Below, one piece after another: positions 22,179 through 34,340 of a stretch of 64,000 nucleotides of DNA. A model generated the notes under the pieces. That model was not told where the DNA came from. It ran no database searches and saw only the letters and a program-made list of their open reading frames with translations. Each line of letters begins with the position of its first letter. Positions within the stretch are counted from its first letter, which is position 1. The stretch is from Campanula takesimana. Lineage: Eukaryota > Streptophyta > Magnoliopsida > Asterales > Campanulaceae. The translations under genes were made by a program, and so were the position numbers. The stretch is taken from the NCBI GenBank assembly GCA_026119855.1, contig JAOWBW010001908.1, forward strand, positions 1 to 64,000. The letters are read 5' to 3'.

Positions 22179-23419
22179 GGGCAAATTGCAATTTAGTTAC
22201 CTGAGTTTGTCATCATATTTCAATTGGTTATCAAATTTATATTTGTTACAATTTGGTTACTGAATATGTGTTTTTGTTGCAATCAAGTGTAATTTTGGAC
22301 GGACCGTTAAAAAATTAACAAAAATAGATGAAATACGTAACAAGTTTCTTTCAAAATTACACTGAGAACCCATTTAGTTTAAATTATCGCACTAAGCACC
22401 CTAACTCTTAACTAATGTTTTTTTTTTTTTGGAATATCTCTTAACTAATGTTTTTTTTTTTTTTGAAAGAATCTCTTAACTAATGTTAAAAAACTAAAAA
22501 TATTATCAATGGTGGCAAAAAAATATCTCCATCCAACTCCACCATCAAACCCAGGTCAATAACCACTACCACCACACTACCACCACCAATATTTTCTCCA
22601 AATTAGGCCGCCACCACCACCACCACTACCCAAATCTGATCATTACCAGTTACACCATAAAAATCCGACCATCCCAAACCAGTCAAGAACCCTTATCATT
22701 CATTAATCCGGCCACCAACATCAAGTCCATTAATCCCGCCACTAGCATCCGTTCACAACAAAGATGGATATCCACTCACAGCCAACATAAACAAAGCATC
22801 AAACCCAGATCTAAGAAAACCTAAATCAACAAACAAATGCAAACACCAATTTCATCATTCCCAAAATCAAAGCTTAAAACACCGCATATGGGTTCACAAT
22901 GAAACTTCGATCAATTACAAAAGAAGGAAGGAAACCCATATTTGGGCTTCAAAAATCGAAAATTGTTGGATTTGAGACGGGGAAAAGGGCGTAGGTTATT
23001 GGGTGAGAGAGGGGCGGAATGAGAGAAATTAGAGATATGCAAATGACAATATTACAGGAGTTAAGAGGGATGGCAGATTAATCTAAAAATTTAGTTGAAT
23101 TTAATTTAGATTTTTTATATGGAAATTACTTGTTTTATTTTATATGAAAACTAGTATGAATTAGATTAATGCCAAATTATGTTATTTTTATAATATGGGG
23201 CGTAGTGGGATAATTTAAAATGTAGGGGTGATCATTGCAATTTTGAAATAAGCTTGTTACATTTTTCATCCATTTTCGTTAGTTTTTTTAACAGCCATCC
23301 AAAATTACATCTGATTGCAACAAAAAGACACATTCAATAACCATATTGTAACAAACACAAAATTGGATGATCAATTAAAACATGATGACAAACTTAGGTA
23401 ATTAAAATGCAATTTGCCC
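22179..23419. mobile_element. Mutator-like element with perfect 9-bp target duplication
   Basis: TIRs of about 150 bp start GGGCAAATTGCAATTTAGTT and end ATTAAAATGCAATTTGCCC. The flanks are TAGAAAAAA at 22170-22178 and again at 23420-23428, a perfect 9-bp duplication. The interior (22500-23060) is CCACCA-rich and leader-like, with no transposase, so the element is non-autonomous. Confidence 0.85.
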
Positions 23420-23462
23420 TAGAAAAAAACAAAACTATTTTTCTTGGTTGTGTCAAAATGAT

Positions 23463-23645
23463 ACTACCTCCGTACCGGAATGATGTTCCCATTTGCCATT
23501 TGGTTTGTCCCGGAATTAATGATGTTCCCATTTCTAAATAAGGAAGTAATACTAGTGCAATTTCACTAATGTACAAGCAAATGATGCACATCCTTAATAC
23601 TTACAAAAGGTACAATAAAAACATCATTTTGAGACGGAGTGAGTA
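23463..23645. mobile_element. Short Stowaway-like MITE
   Basis: TACTACCTCCGTACCGGAAT at the left and CATTTTGAGACGGAGTGAGTA at the right are inverted ends; a direct repeat of GATGTTCCCATTT lies near the left arm. Confidence 0.55.
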
Positions 23646-23871
23646 TTTGTCAGGAAATTCAGTAGTGTTATTGAATAGATGTATTAGATGAGCTTTTATG
23701 GAAGTTGTTGGAAATCACTATCACTTAATTGTGCTCTATTGAGGACAATTAGTGAAATGTAGGTTTGCATGTTGTCGAGAATTGGTAGAGCCACGACATA
23801 TAACAAGAGCAAGTCAAGAAAGATTACCATAGATTCCTTTTGTTCTGGGTGTGAAATAAAATCATAAATTT

Positions 23872-24014
23872 AGGTTCTGTTTTGTTTCGCATAAAACGAT
23901 TTTCGGAAAATGATTTCTCAGAAAATGTTTTTCAGAAAATGAAAATGTTTTCCAAAAAATGTCATGAACATGTTTTCGACTGTTTGGTAAATGTAAGGAA
24001 AATGTTTTCCATAT

Positions 24015-24049
<35 letters not shown>

Positions 24050-24659
24050 GGGACCGGGGGAGAGGGTAAGTTCAACGTGTGGGGTTGGGTAGGGTGGGTG
24101 GTGGGGTAAAGGGGGTGGGGATAGGGGGTTGGAGGGCAGGGTGGGTGTGTGAGGTGTTAAAAAACAATTTTAATATGAGTGAAAAAAAAAGATTTTTTTG
24201 GGGGGGTGGGGGTGGGGAGCGTGGGTTGGGGGATTTGTTAAAAAATAATTTTAATAAGTAAAAAAAAATTAGGGGTGGGGTGGGGTGGGGGGTGGGTAAG
24301 GGCGGAGGTAGAGGTGTTTAAAGATAATTTTAATATGAGTGATTTTTTTTTTTTTTTGGTGGGTGGGTGGGGGTTGATGGATGGGGGAGGGAAGGTAAGG
24401 TTGGAGGGTAGGGATGGGGTTGGAGGTGGAGTGGGTAGCGGGGGGTTGTATGGAGAGTTGGGTGTATGAGTGAGGGAGTTAACATTTTCTATAAAATGAC
24501 TTACGGAGGAGAAATCCGTAAGTTGTTTTACGGAAAACCTAGCTTATTTCCATTGACCGTAAAATATTATACATATTTTTTTCCTTTTTGGTTAACAAAC
24601 ACCAGAAAACATGTAAAATATTTTTCGTAAAATATTTTACGGCGAAAAAAACGAAGCCT
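23872..24659. mobile_element. TIR element with a G-rich core
   Basis: The left end AGGTTCTGTTTTGTTTCGC and the right end GCGAAAAAAACGAAGCCT are imperfect inverted copies; inner blocks of TTTTCGGAAAA and TTTTACGGAAAA extend the symmetry. No clear target duplication was found. Confidence 0.45.
24046..24470 (+). repeat. Strand-asymmetric G-rich low-complexity block
   Basis: Runs of GGGG separated by one to five bases dominate the plus strand, interrupted by copies of AAAAACAATTTTAATATGAGTG. Many four-run combinations could form G-quadruplexes. The open frames across it are composition artefacts. Confidence 0.8.
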
Positions 24660-24778
24660 TCTATATGGTAAACGCAATTCATAATAATATTCAAAGTGAA
24701 AAAAAAAAAAAAAAAACTCAGTTGATGATAAAGAAGTATTTTTTAATTTTTATAAATGTAAATGACTAAATATTGAAT

Positions 24779-25788
24779 GGGTAAATTACAAAATAGGGTC
24801 TAAAGTCCTCGGAGTGGTGCCAGTTTGGGGCCTGACGTGCAAAAGTTAGCGAAATTGGGCCTGACTTGGCGATTTGTTAGCAAAATAGGGCTTTTTAACG
24901 ATTTTTGTTAGAAAAGTCAGTTAAATCACATGTGATTTGCATTTGATTAACGAAATGAATCAATTTAAATTGAGAATTAATTCTAAAGGGGTTAGATGTA
25001 AATATTTAAACTTAAAGTCGCAAAATATGAATTTTCAAGTTTTAAATTAAAATTTTGAAATAAAATAACTAATATATTAAAAAAAAAAATTTTTATTATT
25101 TTTAAATATAAATAAACAAATTATTTTTGACAAAATAATTTTTTTTTCTAGATGTGAATAAAAATATTTATATAAAAAATTTAAAATAAAACAACCAAAT
25201 TATTAATTTCTTTTGAAAAAAATATATTTTTTTTTCCACATTTACATCTCTGCTTCCAACCTCCATCTTCGCCATCTCTCTCTTCTCAAAACACCATCGA
25301 CCACCATCTCCATCAATTTAGATGGACAAAACTTATCAATTTTCTTTGAAAAAAATATTCTTGAAAGGAAATGATTATTTATTTAAATTTAAAAAATTGT
25401 CAAATTTCTTTATAATTTAGAATAATATTTAGATTCGAACAAAAAAAAGATATTTATTTATGTTTTAAAAAATTTAAATCAAAAAATTAATATAATAATT
25501 ATTTTATTTCAAAATGTTAATTTAAAATTTGAAAACATATATTTTGCGACTTTAAGTTTAAGTATTTATATTTATCCTTTTAAGAACTAATTCTCATTTC
25601 AAATTGACCCATTTCGTCAATCACGTGCAAATCACATGTGACTTAACTAACTTTTCTAACAAAAATCGTTAAAAAGCCTCATTCTGCAACGAAAATGTCA
25701 AGTCAGGCCCTGTTTCGCTAAATTTTGCACGTCAGGCCCCAAACTGGCACCACTCCGTGGACTTAAGGCTTTATATTGTAATTTACCC
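24779..25788. mobile_element. Mutator-like element with perfect 9-bp target duplication
   Basis: TIRs of at least 280 bp start GGGTAAATTACAAAATAGGG and end inversely with TGTAATTTACCC. ATATTGAAT flanks both sides (24770-24778 and 25789-25797). A small centre at about 25250-25330 (CTCCATCTTCGCCATCTC) may be gene-derived. No transposase. Confidence 0.9.
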
Positions 25789-25869
25789 ATATTGAATTAG
25801 TGAATTTTGACTATAAACACAGCATTCGTAATATTGCCAACTGTGTGCTGATGATTTTTTTTTTTTTAA

Positions 25870-26095
25870 CTAATACCTCTGTCCCATACAAAATAGGACG
25901 TTTGCTAATTTGGGTATCTCACTCGAAATAGGACATTTCTAAAATATATTTTTATTACTTTTTTATTAATGAGACACACTTGTCATACTCACAATAATTT
26001 TTTATTTACTATTTCCTACTCATTTTCTCTATTTTTTATACTCACAACACCTACATTTTAAACCACTTTTCCCAACAAAGTATTAATACTCCATA
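25870..26095. mobile_element. Half of a Stowaway-like MITE
   Basis: TACCTCTGTCCCATACAAAA at the left and a typical interior lead into AAAGTATTAATACTCCATAG, without a proper right terminus. Confidence 0.4.
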
Positions 26096-26552
26096 GTCGA
26101 AAGCCTTGGTATTCTCTTCACAGTCGAGAGCTTTTGTGTTCTCCTCATTGCGTTCGGAGCCTTTGTCTTATTGTTTTCTTTCTTCTTGTTGTAATGATTG
26201 GAACGCCTGGTTTGACTTTGATTGTCGACCCCAGTGCTTCCTTTTATCGTGTCTTCAAAGCCAAATTATACTCTTTGTAAAGATTTTGTGAATGCCGGTG
26301 TTAGGCATTGTCCAAGTTCTACCTGAATAATCATTTGTGCGTCTCAAGTCATGATTCAGAAGAACGCGCAATGGATATTTGAAGATTAATTTTTTAATTT
26401 TGTCAAAAAAAAAAATTATTTTTTTAATATTTAGTTTTTCTCTTACAAAAAGGGTCAATCTGGTAATATCAGTTTGACTGTTACCCCACATTGGCAGAGA
26501 CCCTAAATCAAAGTTGATCGAAGGAAGAACGGAATCCGAAATCACGAAAATC
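26096..26552 (+). promoter_or_regulatory. Upstream region of the LOLITA-like gene
   Basis: No TATA box stands out. The last 90 bases before the ATG (CATTGGCAGAGACCCTAAATC onward) look like a purine-rich 5' leader. The part at 26100-26260 is TCTT-rich and unassigned. Confidence 0.35.
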
Positions 26553-28346
26553 ATGTTGCTGGCCGTCCTAATCGCAAACTCCGAGGGCAACATCCTCGTT
26601 GAACGGTAAGCCAAAGCCTCAATTCTTCATTAATAATTTCATTTATTGTATTGAAATTGGGCTGTTTATTCATCTCAAACATTTGATTAGGAAATACTAG
26701 GGCACTTGAGTCTGCTTCAAATTCGTTTGAATTTCCAAATGTAAGGGGGGGAGGGGGGGGGGGGGGTTTGCGTTTATTGTTAAATGTGTCCATTACCATC
26801 CTTAACTTTTGCAGAACAAGAATCTAGTAATGTATGTTTGATTATTGGAGTTATTTCCTATTCAACAATAATTATAATCGTTGGGATGTACATCAATATT
26901 TGAACTGTGAATTGGTAATTAAGATTATGATGATTGATTAAGAGAATTCTGTAGCAATGACCTCTTTTTTAATTAAGGTTGAGCGTTAGACTTGGTCATA
27001 ATCATTTAACTTGATCCTTTCAGGGTAGCTTTACTAGCAATGCAGCTGAAGCAGTTGACAGACTTTTGTGTTGCTTAGCAGTTTCAATGGAGTTCCTGCT
27101 GACCAACTGCTGCACTGGCGATCTTTCTTGGTAAAACTGGGAGCGGATAACCTCAAAGGTGTCAAGAATGAAGAGCTCCTTGTTGCCTCCCATAAGTATG
27201 TAATATCTATCTCATCTTAATCAACTTCTTATGTATTAAATTTTTTGTGGCCTAAACCATCCTGTATTCAGATTTGAGGTGGGTAGGATCAAAATTTATT
27301 TCTGGTAGATAGAGTAGTCTGTTTTACATATTTTTCTTTTACTAAAGGGTGTATGATCAAGTACAAAATTTACCAGCGTTCTTTAAGGAAACCTACCTTC
27401 ATCACAACATCGGTGTAACAGTTTTACTCTTACTTTGATATGGAAATTTTCTTTATTAGATGATTTAGTTTAGTACAGTGTGCAGCTGAAAGTTTTCTTA
27501 TGTCATTTTGATACTTCTCATTTACTTAATAGGGCTCAAAGAAAATGCTAGTACGTCAGGCTGCTCTTTAGTGCCCTAAGCTCCAGCCCATTTCAAAAAG
27601 TTCACAATTGCCGAAGAATTAAGGACTCATTAGAATTAAAAGATACTCCCTCCGTCCCAGAGTAAGAGTCCTATTTTTTTCGCTATTAGCACGAACGTAT
27701 TTTGAGCAATAATTTTATGTTGATCTAATTATCCTAATGGAGATTTTAAAGTTGTTATTGATACTCCATTATATGTACTACCAATATCAATATCTAGATG
27801 TTCATTAACATAATTGAAATAACCTATAATTTTTGCTTAAAATACCTTCGTGCTAACAGCAAAAAAAATTGGACTCTTACACTCTGGGACGGAGGTAGTA
27901 AGATTTAATTTTATCTAGGTTTAATCTCATTTTCAACCATCATACTTTTACCCAACTTCCACTTTCACCATCATGCCTTTTTTCTTGCACAAAAACCACA
28001 GTACTTGGGAAAATCTCACATCCCAACCACAAAAGCTCGGATTAGGCACACATTAGACACAAATTTGTGGTTGGGATGAGAGGTTTTCCAAAGTAGAGTG
28101 GTTTTTATGCAAACAAAGTATGATGGTTAAAGTAGAAATCTGGTGAAACTACGATAGTTGAAAATGTTTTTTTTTTTTTTTTTTTTAAATCTATGAAGTC
28201 TATTACTTTAGGGCTCATTATTTTTCCAATGTTTATTTTGGAATTGGTTTCAATCAGTTTAGGCGTATGTTATGCTTCCATGGAAATACCATAAGAAAAA
28301 TACCAATTACAACACCCCCACTACCCTCCCACCCCAAGTATAACGA

Positions 28347-28416
<70 letters not shown>

Positions 28417-29754
28417 TTTTACAATATAGTCATCTTAATATTAATGAAACAAAGAAAAATGAAGAAACATCATTAATTAAATAAAGAATTTCACAGATTA
28501 TATCCCTTAATTTCAAGCATTGCCTTTTTGTTTTACTTGGTTAATACCGAGGATGAAATAGTAACTACGAATCAAGAATGTAGTCATGATAATCTTAATT
28601 GGCTTTTTGATAAGATGGCAGAACAACTCGGGCTTAAACCAACGGTTTAACCTGTAAAGTCTTCTCATATGACCCATCCTTTCTTGAGACAGGGCCCACG
28701 ACAGCATTAGAATGCTTGGAAATGTCAAGTTTCAGAAAGCGAGTTTTGGAAATGTCATGGGCTATTTAGTGCCAATAAAGTGACCTATATATTATTATAA
28801 CTCTTGATGACACAGGAAATGAATAGGTAATTTTTATGATGTAAAAGTTCATGAAATGAGATGGGGAATGTATTGCTTTTTTACATTCACCTAATTGTTA
28901 CTGATCACAGGATACCTTATCCCTATTAAACGGATATGTTGTTGTGGGGTTCCTTTGATGGCTCCTGATTGGTTTTATTGTTTTGTTCATCAGATCAGTT
29001 TATGTTGTCTACACTGTGCTTGGAGACGTAAGCATTTTCCTTGTCGGCAAGGATGAGTATGATGAACTTGCCTGTAAGCACATGGCACTTGGTCTATGTT
29101 CTGGTGGCCTTTATACGCTCCTTCACATGTTTACTATGGAATTGAATGAATTATTATTATTATTATTATTAATTTTCTTCAAGTGGCAGAAGCAATTTAT
29201 GTTGTGACTTCTGCTGTGAAGGACGTATGTGGGAAGCTTCCGATCGAACGTCTTTTCTTAGACAAGTATGGGAGGATTTGCTTATGTCTAGATGAGATTG
29301 TATGGAAGGTGAGCCCCCCAATTTCCAAATATATTTTCCAGATTCTGTAAAGAATTGATATTTTGGAGAACTTGATACACTGAAATGCATAGTTGATGTT
29401 ATAAATTAGCTTTGATCGCTAGGTCCCATATATTAAAAAAAGGTACGTTACATTATTCATTAGGCCAGATCAAATGACTAAAACCTTAAAGGCCTGTTAT
29501 AAATGTGTGGAGCTACCTATATTTTAAAGTGTGGGGCCTCAACTTTGACCCCCTTGGAGTTGGAATATTGCCTCAATTTTATATGCCCCTTCATTCACAT
29601 ACACTTTACCCCCTTTTCTTTCTCATATGCGATCAAGTACAATCAGTCAATCAATAACTAATGTCAATTTTTCACTGTGAAGGGTTTACTGGAGAACACT
29701 GACAAAGATAGAATCAAAATACTTGTAAGGTTGAAGCCTCCTACTGAGTTTTGA
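26553..29754 (+). CDS. LOLITA: Longin/SNARE-like small protein, LOLITA type (TPLATE complex)
   Basis: Five exons: 26553-26605, 27082-27195, 28994-29073, 29184-29308 and 29683-29754, all with GT-AG introns (476, 1798, 110 and 374 bases). They join to a 147-residue frame starting MLLAVLIANSEGNILVER, continuing through VYVVYTVLGDVSIFLVGKDE (about residues 58-77) and DKYGRICLCLDEIVWKGLLE, and ending LVRLKPPTEF. The length, N-terminal strand pattern and lack of signal peptide fit a longin-type small adaptor subunit. I recognise the sequence as that of the plant SNARE-like protein LOLITA (Arabidopsis At1g15370), the small subunit of the TPLATE/TSET complex in clathrin-mediated endocytosis at the plasma membrane. 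The exon joins keep the frame at every junction and no lesion is seen. The symbol is from memory; a different longin-fold protein is possible. Confidence 0.85.
27644..27898. mobile_element. Hairpin MITE in intron 2
   Basis: TACTCCCTCCGTCCCAGAGT at the left is mirrored by ACTCTGGGACGGAGGTAGTA at the right, and most of the element can pair internally, as in the related hairpin at 20336. Confidence 0.75.
27926..28167. mobile_element. Second foldback element in intron 2
   Basis: CATTTTCAACCATCATACTT and TCTCACATCCCAACCACAAA on the left are matched inversely by TTTGTGGTTGGGATGAGAGG and GATAGTTGAAAATG on the right, with additional paired blocks between. Confidence 0.65.
28345..28416 (+). repeat. 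AAT trinucleotide microsatellite in intron 2
   Basis: About 23 uninterrupted ATA/AAT units. The polyisoleucine frame it generates is an artefact. Confidence 0.95.
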
Positions 29755-31173
29755 TGCGGAAGCTCCTCGTGGTCTCTAATCTTTACCTGATAGAAGGCCA
29801 AGGCAAGTGCAGCATTTTTGTTCGACAGGGTCCTTATGAACTCCCCTTGTCATTATTGTTTTAAATACCTTTTTTATATCTGCCTGTCACATGTATTATC
29901 ATTCTCTTTTGTATTGTATAATTTGCTCCTTTATCAGTTAGTGAAATTCTGAAGCTAAAACAATTTTACATCATGTTAAGGAAGTTACCTGAGGAGTACT
30001 TGATTGTGATAATGACAAAACAAGCACTAGGACGTTAACATTAAACACAGACCCAAGTATACAAATGTCTGGCGTAATAGCAAAATCCTGGTGCTTGTTT
30101 TGGTTTACCTTCTGTTGGTTTGATTGCATTGATGAGTGGACAGCGCTACTGACCTATTTTGTTATGTTTTCTTTATGTTATCAGGCTCGGTACTTGTGAA
30201 GAGTAGAGTCTGTGAAGCTGAAACATTACCAGGAAGAGTCAAAGTATGTATACATACCACTTGTTGCTTATATCCAGTTATAATCTTTGTTGAGTTATAT
30301 TCGTTTTTGTGATGAAATTGTTCCAATAAGAGGGTTCTGCCTTTACGACTTGTTTAGCGTCAAAGAAAGAGATATTTTGTCTAGAGCTGAATAGTGATTC
30401 GTTCATTTCCAGATTTTTATTTCCACAATGTTTATAATAGCATAGTTGGAGTTATATGAGCTGACCAATAATTTAGGATGCTTAAGGACATTGAAGATGA
30501 TCAACTAGAAATTAAGATGATGTAACTGATTTAGACTACATGGAGGAAGATGAAACACAAGTGATGAGGGATGGAATTACTAGATTTCCATGGTGAAATG
30601 GTTTTTTTTGCTTCTCTAGTACAATGTCCATAACTTTTAATAAACTATGACACGGGAGTTGGAGAGGTTAAGGTGTTGTGTTGGGAATTTATGAGAGTAA
30701 CGGGATGGACGTGGGAAGGAAGGCAATTCTGGGTGGGGGGCGAGGGGAATAATAAAGTGATAGAAGATGACTACAAAATACTGTCTATAAAATGATATGT
30801 CATAATTGTGTTGGTGGTTTTAATTAAAAAGTGTGATGGATCCACACTCGATGCAACAAATAAAATATCTAAGGAGGGTGAAGTGTACGTGAAAGAAGTC
30901 ATCGCCCATCTCTATCTGTCTCTATCTATGTGGAGTAGTTATTTACTTATTTTCACTACCTTCTACATACATTAAGGCTTAAGCTACGGTACACAAGATT
31001 TGACTATTAGACCACTAATTGACTTTTATATCTTCCCTTGTTTACTACTCTCATTTCCAAATGACAAATTCTTACCTACAACGGCCGCATGGCGTGCGGC
31101 GGGCAAAACCCGACCCCGCCCAGCACGCCCAACCTTTTCTCCACTGCGAGATCGACACGTGGCGCGCTGTGAG
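29755..31173 (+). other. 3' flank of the LOLITA-like gene
   Basis: The first few hundred bases are probably 3' UTR. A possible non-coding exon at about 30186-30243 (ends GAGTCAAA then GTATGT) hints at a spliced 3' UTR, which is unproven. 30600-30990 holds diffuse MITE-like sequence. The last 90 bases before the gap are unusually GC-rich (GGCGTGCGGCGGGCAAAACC). Confidence 0.35.
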
Positions 31174-31273
31174 NNNNNNNNNNNNNNNNNNNNNNNNNNN
31201 NNNNNNNNNNNNNNNNNNNNNNNNNNNNNNNNNNNNNNNNNNNNNNNNNNNNNNNNNNNNNNNNNNNNNNNNN
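31174..31273. other. Assembly gap
   Basis: One hundred N bases; a round number usually means the true gap length is unknown. Confidence 0.99.
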
Positions 31274-31648
31274 CACAGTTAAATCTGATAGTGCATATCA
31301 TTTCAAAATAGTTAACAGAAAGACCGATTATCATGTTTATGTCTACAATCAAAGTAAGAGATGTCTACTTTGAAAATTTTAGAAAAACACATGCAACTGA
31401 TCCCTCCAAGCACACAAGATGTAGAATCCTTGCCAATCAAAGTCCAAGAAGTACAGACTTGAAAGTAAAAATAGAACCATCAAGGACTCAAGACCAATAA
31501 ATTACGCACATTCTGATGAGCAAATCTGAGTTACCAGCAAGAGTAGTATAAAGAGAAATCAGGGAAGTTTCATTTAGACAAATCTATTCAACAAAATCAC
31601 CAGAAATCATATATGATCAGATACATGGAGCATAGAATTATCAACAAC

Positions 31649-31760
31649 CTGGGGAATTTTTCGATGGATTGTTGATACGATTGTTGAAAGAGATTAGCAT
31701 CTCAGAACAACCATCATCCTCATCTCCATCGTCATCTTCATGCGCAACAGAAATATTCAT
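31649..31760 (-). pseudogene. Copy A of an unrecognised MNIS-type gene, first exon
   Basis: On the minus strand an ATG at 31760 opens 37 codons plus one base, starting MNISVAHEDDDGDEDDG and continuing CSEMLISFNNRINNPSKN, to a donor CCCCAG/GTTGTT. The same exon type occurs at 55893 and 63368. Homology continues upstream to about 31911 (CTATAAGTAC TATA-like box at about 31822-31829, 60-70 bases before the ATG) and downstream through intron-like DNA toward the gap. No second exon is visible before the gap, so the copy may be intact or truncated. I do not recognise the protein; the exon is acidic, with a conserved Cys and NNRIN motif. Confidence 0.45.
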
Positions 31761-31934
31761 CGCCGCCGCAACGGGCAATTGGGGCAGATGTGTATGCCCT
31801 TCAGGTAAATGTTAAGATGTACTTATAGCCAGAAACTAGGGCAAACTTAGCGTCTAGACGTGTGTCGCAGGGTAATCAATCGGCTCGATTATTTCTTAAT
31901 TACAATATATGCCACTTTTCTTCTTGTTTTAGCT

Positions 31935-32928
31935 TGGCAAAACTCATATTTTGGTCACTTAACTATACCTGTTTTTCAAATGTGATCACTGATTTTTGTT
32001 TTTATGTGATGTCATCACTCAAGTACACAATTTTTGCAATGTTCTCACAACATTAGTAAGGCCGTCAATTATTTAATGGAAGTTGATCACTTGGCATCAC
32101 GTGACTAAAACTCGTTACATAGTTTTTTGGCCCATCACTGTCACATAATGTAATGAAATTAAACAAATGTCTATGGTGGAAAGAGATGAGAGTCTTCATA
32201 TTTTCTTTTCAAGAGGTAGTTGAAATGAGAATTAGTTCTTAAGGGGGTTAAATATAAACACGTAAACTTAAAGTCGCAAAATATAAGTTTTCATTAAAAT
32301 TTTGAAATAAATAACTTATATATTAAATTTTTGATTTAATTTTTTCAAACATAAATAAATAATTTTTTGATGAAATTTTTTGTTCGAATCTAAATAAAAT
32401 ATTCTAAATTATAAAGAAATTTGATAATTTTTGAGATGAGAGAGATTGCGAAGATTGAGGTTGGAAGCGGAGATGTAAATTTGGAAAAAAAAAAAAATCA
32501 TAGAAAATTCATAATTTGGTTGTTTTATTTTAAATTTTATATATATAAAATTTTTATTTAGGTCTGGAAAAAAAATTCAAAATTATTTTGTCAAAAATAA
32601 TTTATTTATTTATATTTAAAAATAATTAAAATAAAATTTTAATATTTTAGTTATTATATTTCAAAATTTTAATTTAAACTTCAAAATTCATATTTTGTGA
32701 CTTTAAGTTTAAGTATTTACATTTAACCCCTTAAAAACTAATTCTCATTTCATATTGATCCATTTCGTCAATCTCATGTGACTTAACTGACTTTTCTAAT
32801 GGAAACCGTTAAAAAGCCCTATTTTGCTAACAAAGTGTCAAGTCAGGCCCTATTTCGCTAAATTTTGCACGTCACGCCCCAAATTGGCACCACTCTGAGG
32901 AGTTTAGGCCCTATTTTGTAATTTACCC
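31935..32928. mobile_element. MULE with mismatched ends
   Basis: The right part (32223-32928) is a close relative of the element at 24779-25788, ending TTTTGTAATTTACCC, with its inner TIR present on both sides. The outer left TIR expected is missing. In its place, 31935-32130 carries another long-TIR style end (CTCATATTTTGGTCACTTAA) with no partner. This is either a chimera or two truncated elements side by side. Confidence 0.55.
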
Positions 32929-33272
32929 TTTTTCAAATCACAAGTTGTTGCTACTTTAGCTAAGTAAAAGGTAAATGTTCTATATAATGTCATTTAGATT
33001 CACAATAACTTTTTTCTTGATACACTTCCAAGTTCCAACTACAGAAGATATCATCTTAATTGGAAATAAAAAATTCAATTAAATGCTAGGAAAATCAAAA
33101 TGTACAAATCTAAGGTTGAAATCTTATAAGAACAGAATTAATGCTACTAAAAGCGACGAAGCACAAAAATAAATAAAAATTAGATTCAGATATTCAATTT
33201 CGGTCAGAATTCCAGCATTTTCGTAAATGCAAGGTCAAATGATTTCCCATAGGAAATTCATAGTATGCATGT

Positions 33273-34013
33273 TGTTGGAATATGCCTTTGAATTAAATGA
33301 GATTTTGGTTAAGGATATGTCCGCAATAAGTATTATAATTTTGGACGGAGAGAGTGTAGCAAGCTCCTAAAGCTAAGGCTATAGAAGCTATGAGCAAGCT
33401 AATATTGAAGCTACAGCGAGAAGCTGGGGCCATGAGTTGCTGTCGAGTAGACATAGCAAACTTGAGCCTAGGTAAGTTGCTTGTTGGTCGGTGGCTAATT
33501 TGGACAAACAATAAACTCTTTCTAGTATGGCCCAAATATGCTTGACTATAGTGTACGTAGTCAGCAAGCTAAGGATGTTAAGGTGACGTGCTTAATGCTC
33601 TTCTGGTTGTAGAATTAGTTTAAGACTCACACCGTCTTAAATATTTGGTACTCATATTTTGTGTAAAAGTATTATTTTAGAGTTAGGAAAATAGATTCCT
33701 AATTAGAATAGATTTACTTTGTACACAACAAATAGGTTTCCTCTTCCTTTTGGGTTTATAGTATTTATGATTATAAATAGTAACCCCTCCCCTAGCATAT
33801 TCTTTAGTCGGTCATCTTTGAGAGTTACAAGTAGAGATCTAGGATTTAGGTTGACAGAATTATTTTCCAAATAATTCGTGCAACTAAATTAGATTTATTG
33901 AAAGTAATATATTCTCCCTTCGCTCGTGGACGTAGCCAAGTTGGTGAACCACGTAAATTCTGTGTTGTGTTTGATTATTTATTTTACATCGTTCTTTATA
34001 TTTTGGTCTAACA
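33273..34013 (+). mobile_element. 5' LTR of a Copia element
   Basis: TGTTGGAATATGCC at the start and TTTTGGTCTAACA at the end are LTR-like termini. It is followed at once by AGTGGCACCAGAGCTTGG, which resembles an initiator-Met tRNA primer-binding site. A TATA-like region lies near 33770 (ATTATAAATAG). The matching 3' LTR is not in the window. Confidence 0.6.
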
Positions 34014-34340
34014 AGTGGCACCAGAGCTTGGTTGTTTGGTTAGAGGCTTGGGATTTCTGCTGAAGACAAAGAAGAAGATGGGTCAATGATCTGAATCATC
34101 AATCGACAAGTTCAGTGGGAAGAATAGCTTTACTTTATGGCAAGTAAAGATGAAGGCTCTATTGAGAGACAAGGGATTTTGGTCCCGGTGGCTATGGCGA
34201 TAAAGTATTGGAAGGATCCTAACGGAAAGGCCCTCTCTACGAGTAAACTCCGGCTTGAGTATCACATGCGGAGAAGAAGAAAGCAGCAAAAAGGAGAAGC
34301 CGCAGATTTGGTGGAATATTTTGCCAAAATATTGATGTGA
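34014..34340 (+). pseudogene. Copia gag, N-terminal fragment
   Basis: After the primer-binding site, a frame reads SIDKFSGKNSFTLWQVKMKA then LLRDKGFW. This is the start of a Tnt1-like Copia Gag, the retrotransposon capsid polyprotein. The frame is disturbed within 100 codons (34137-34340 is in another frame) and the rest of gag is missing; unrelated DNA and a TRIM element follow. Confidence 0.65.

Noticed and set aside
24079..24469. Two glycine-rich frames
   Set aside because: They arise from the G-rich low-complexity block and have no conserved content.
28267..28476. A 69-codon frame with a long isoleucine run
   Set aside because: It is translation of the AAT microsatellite inside an intron.
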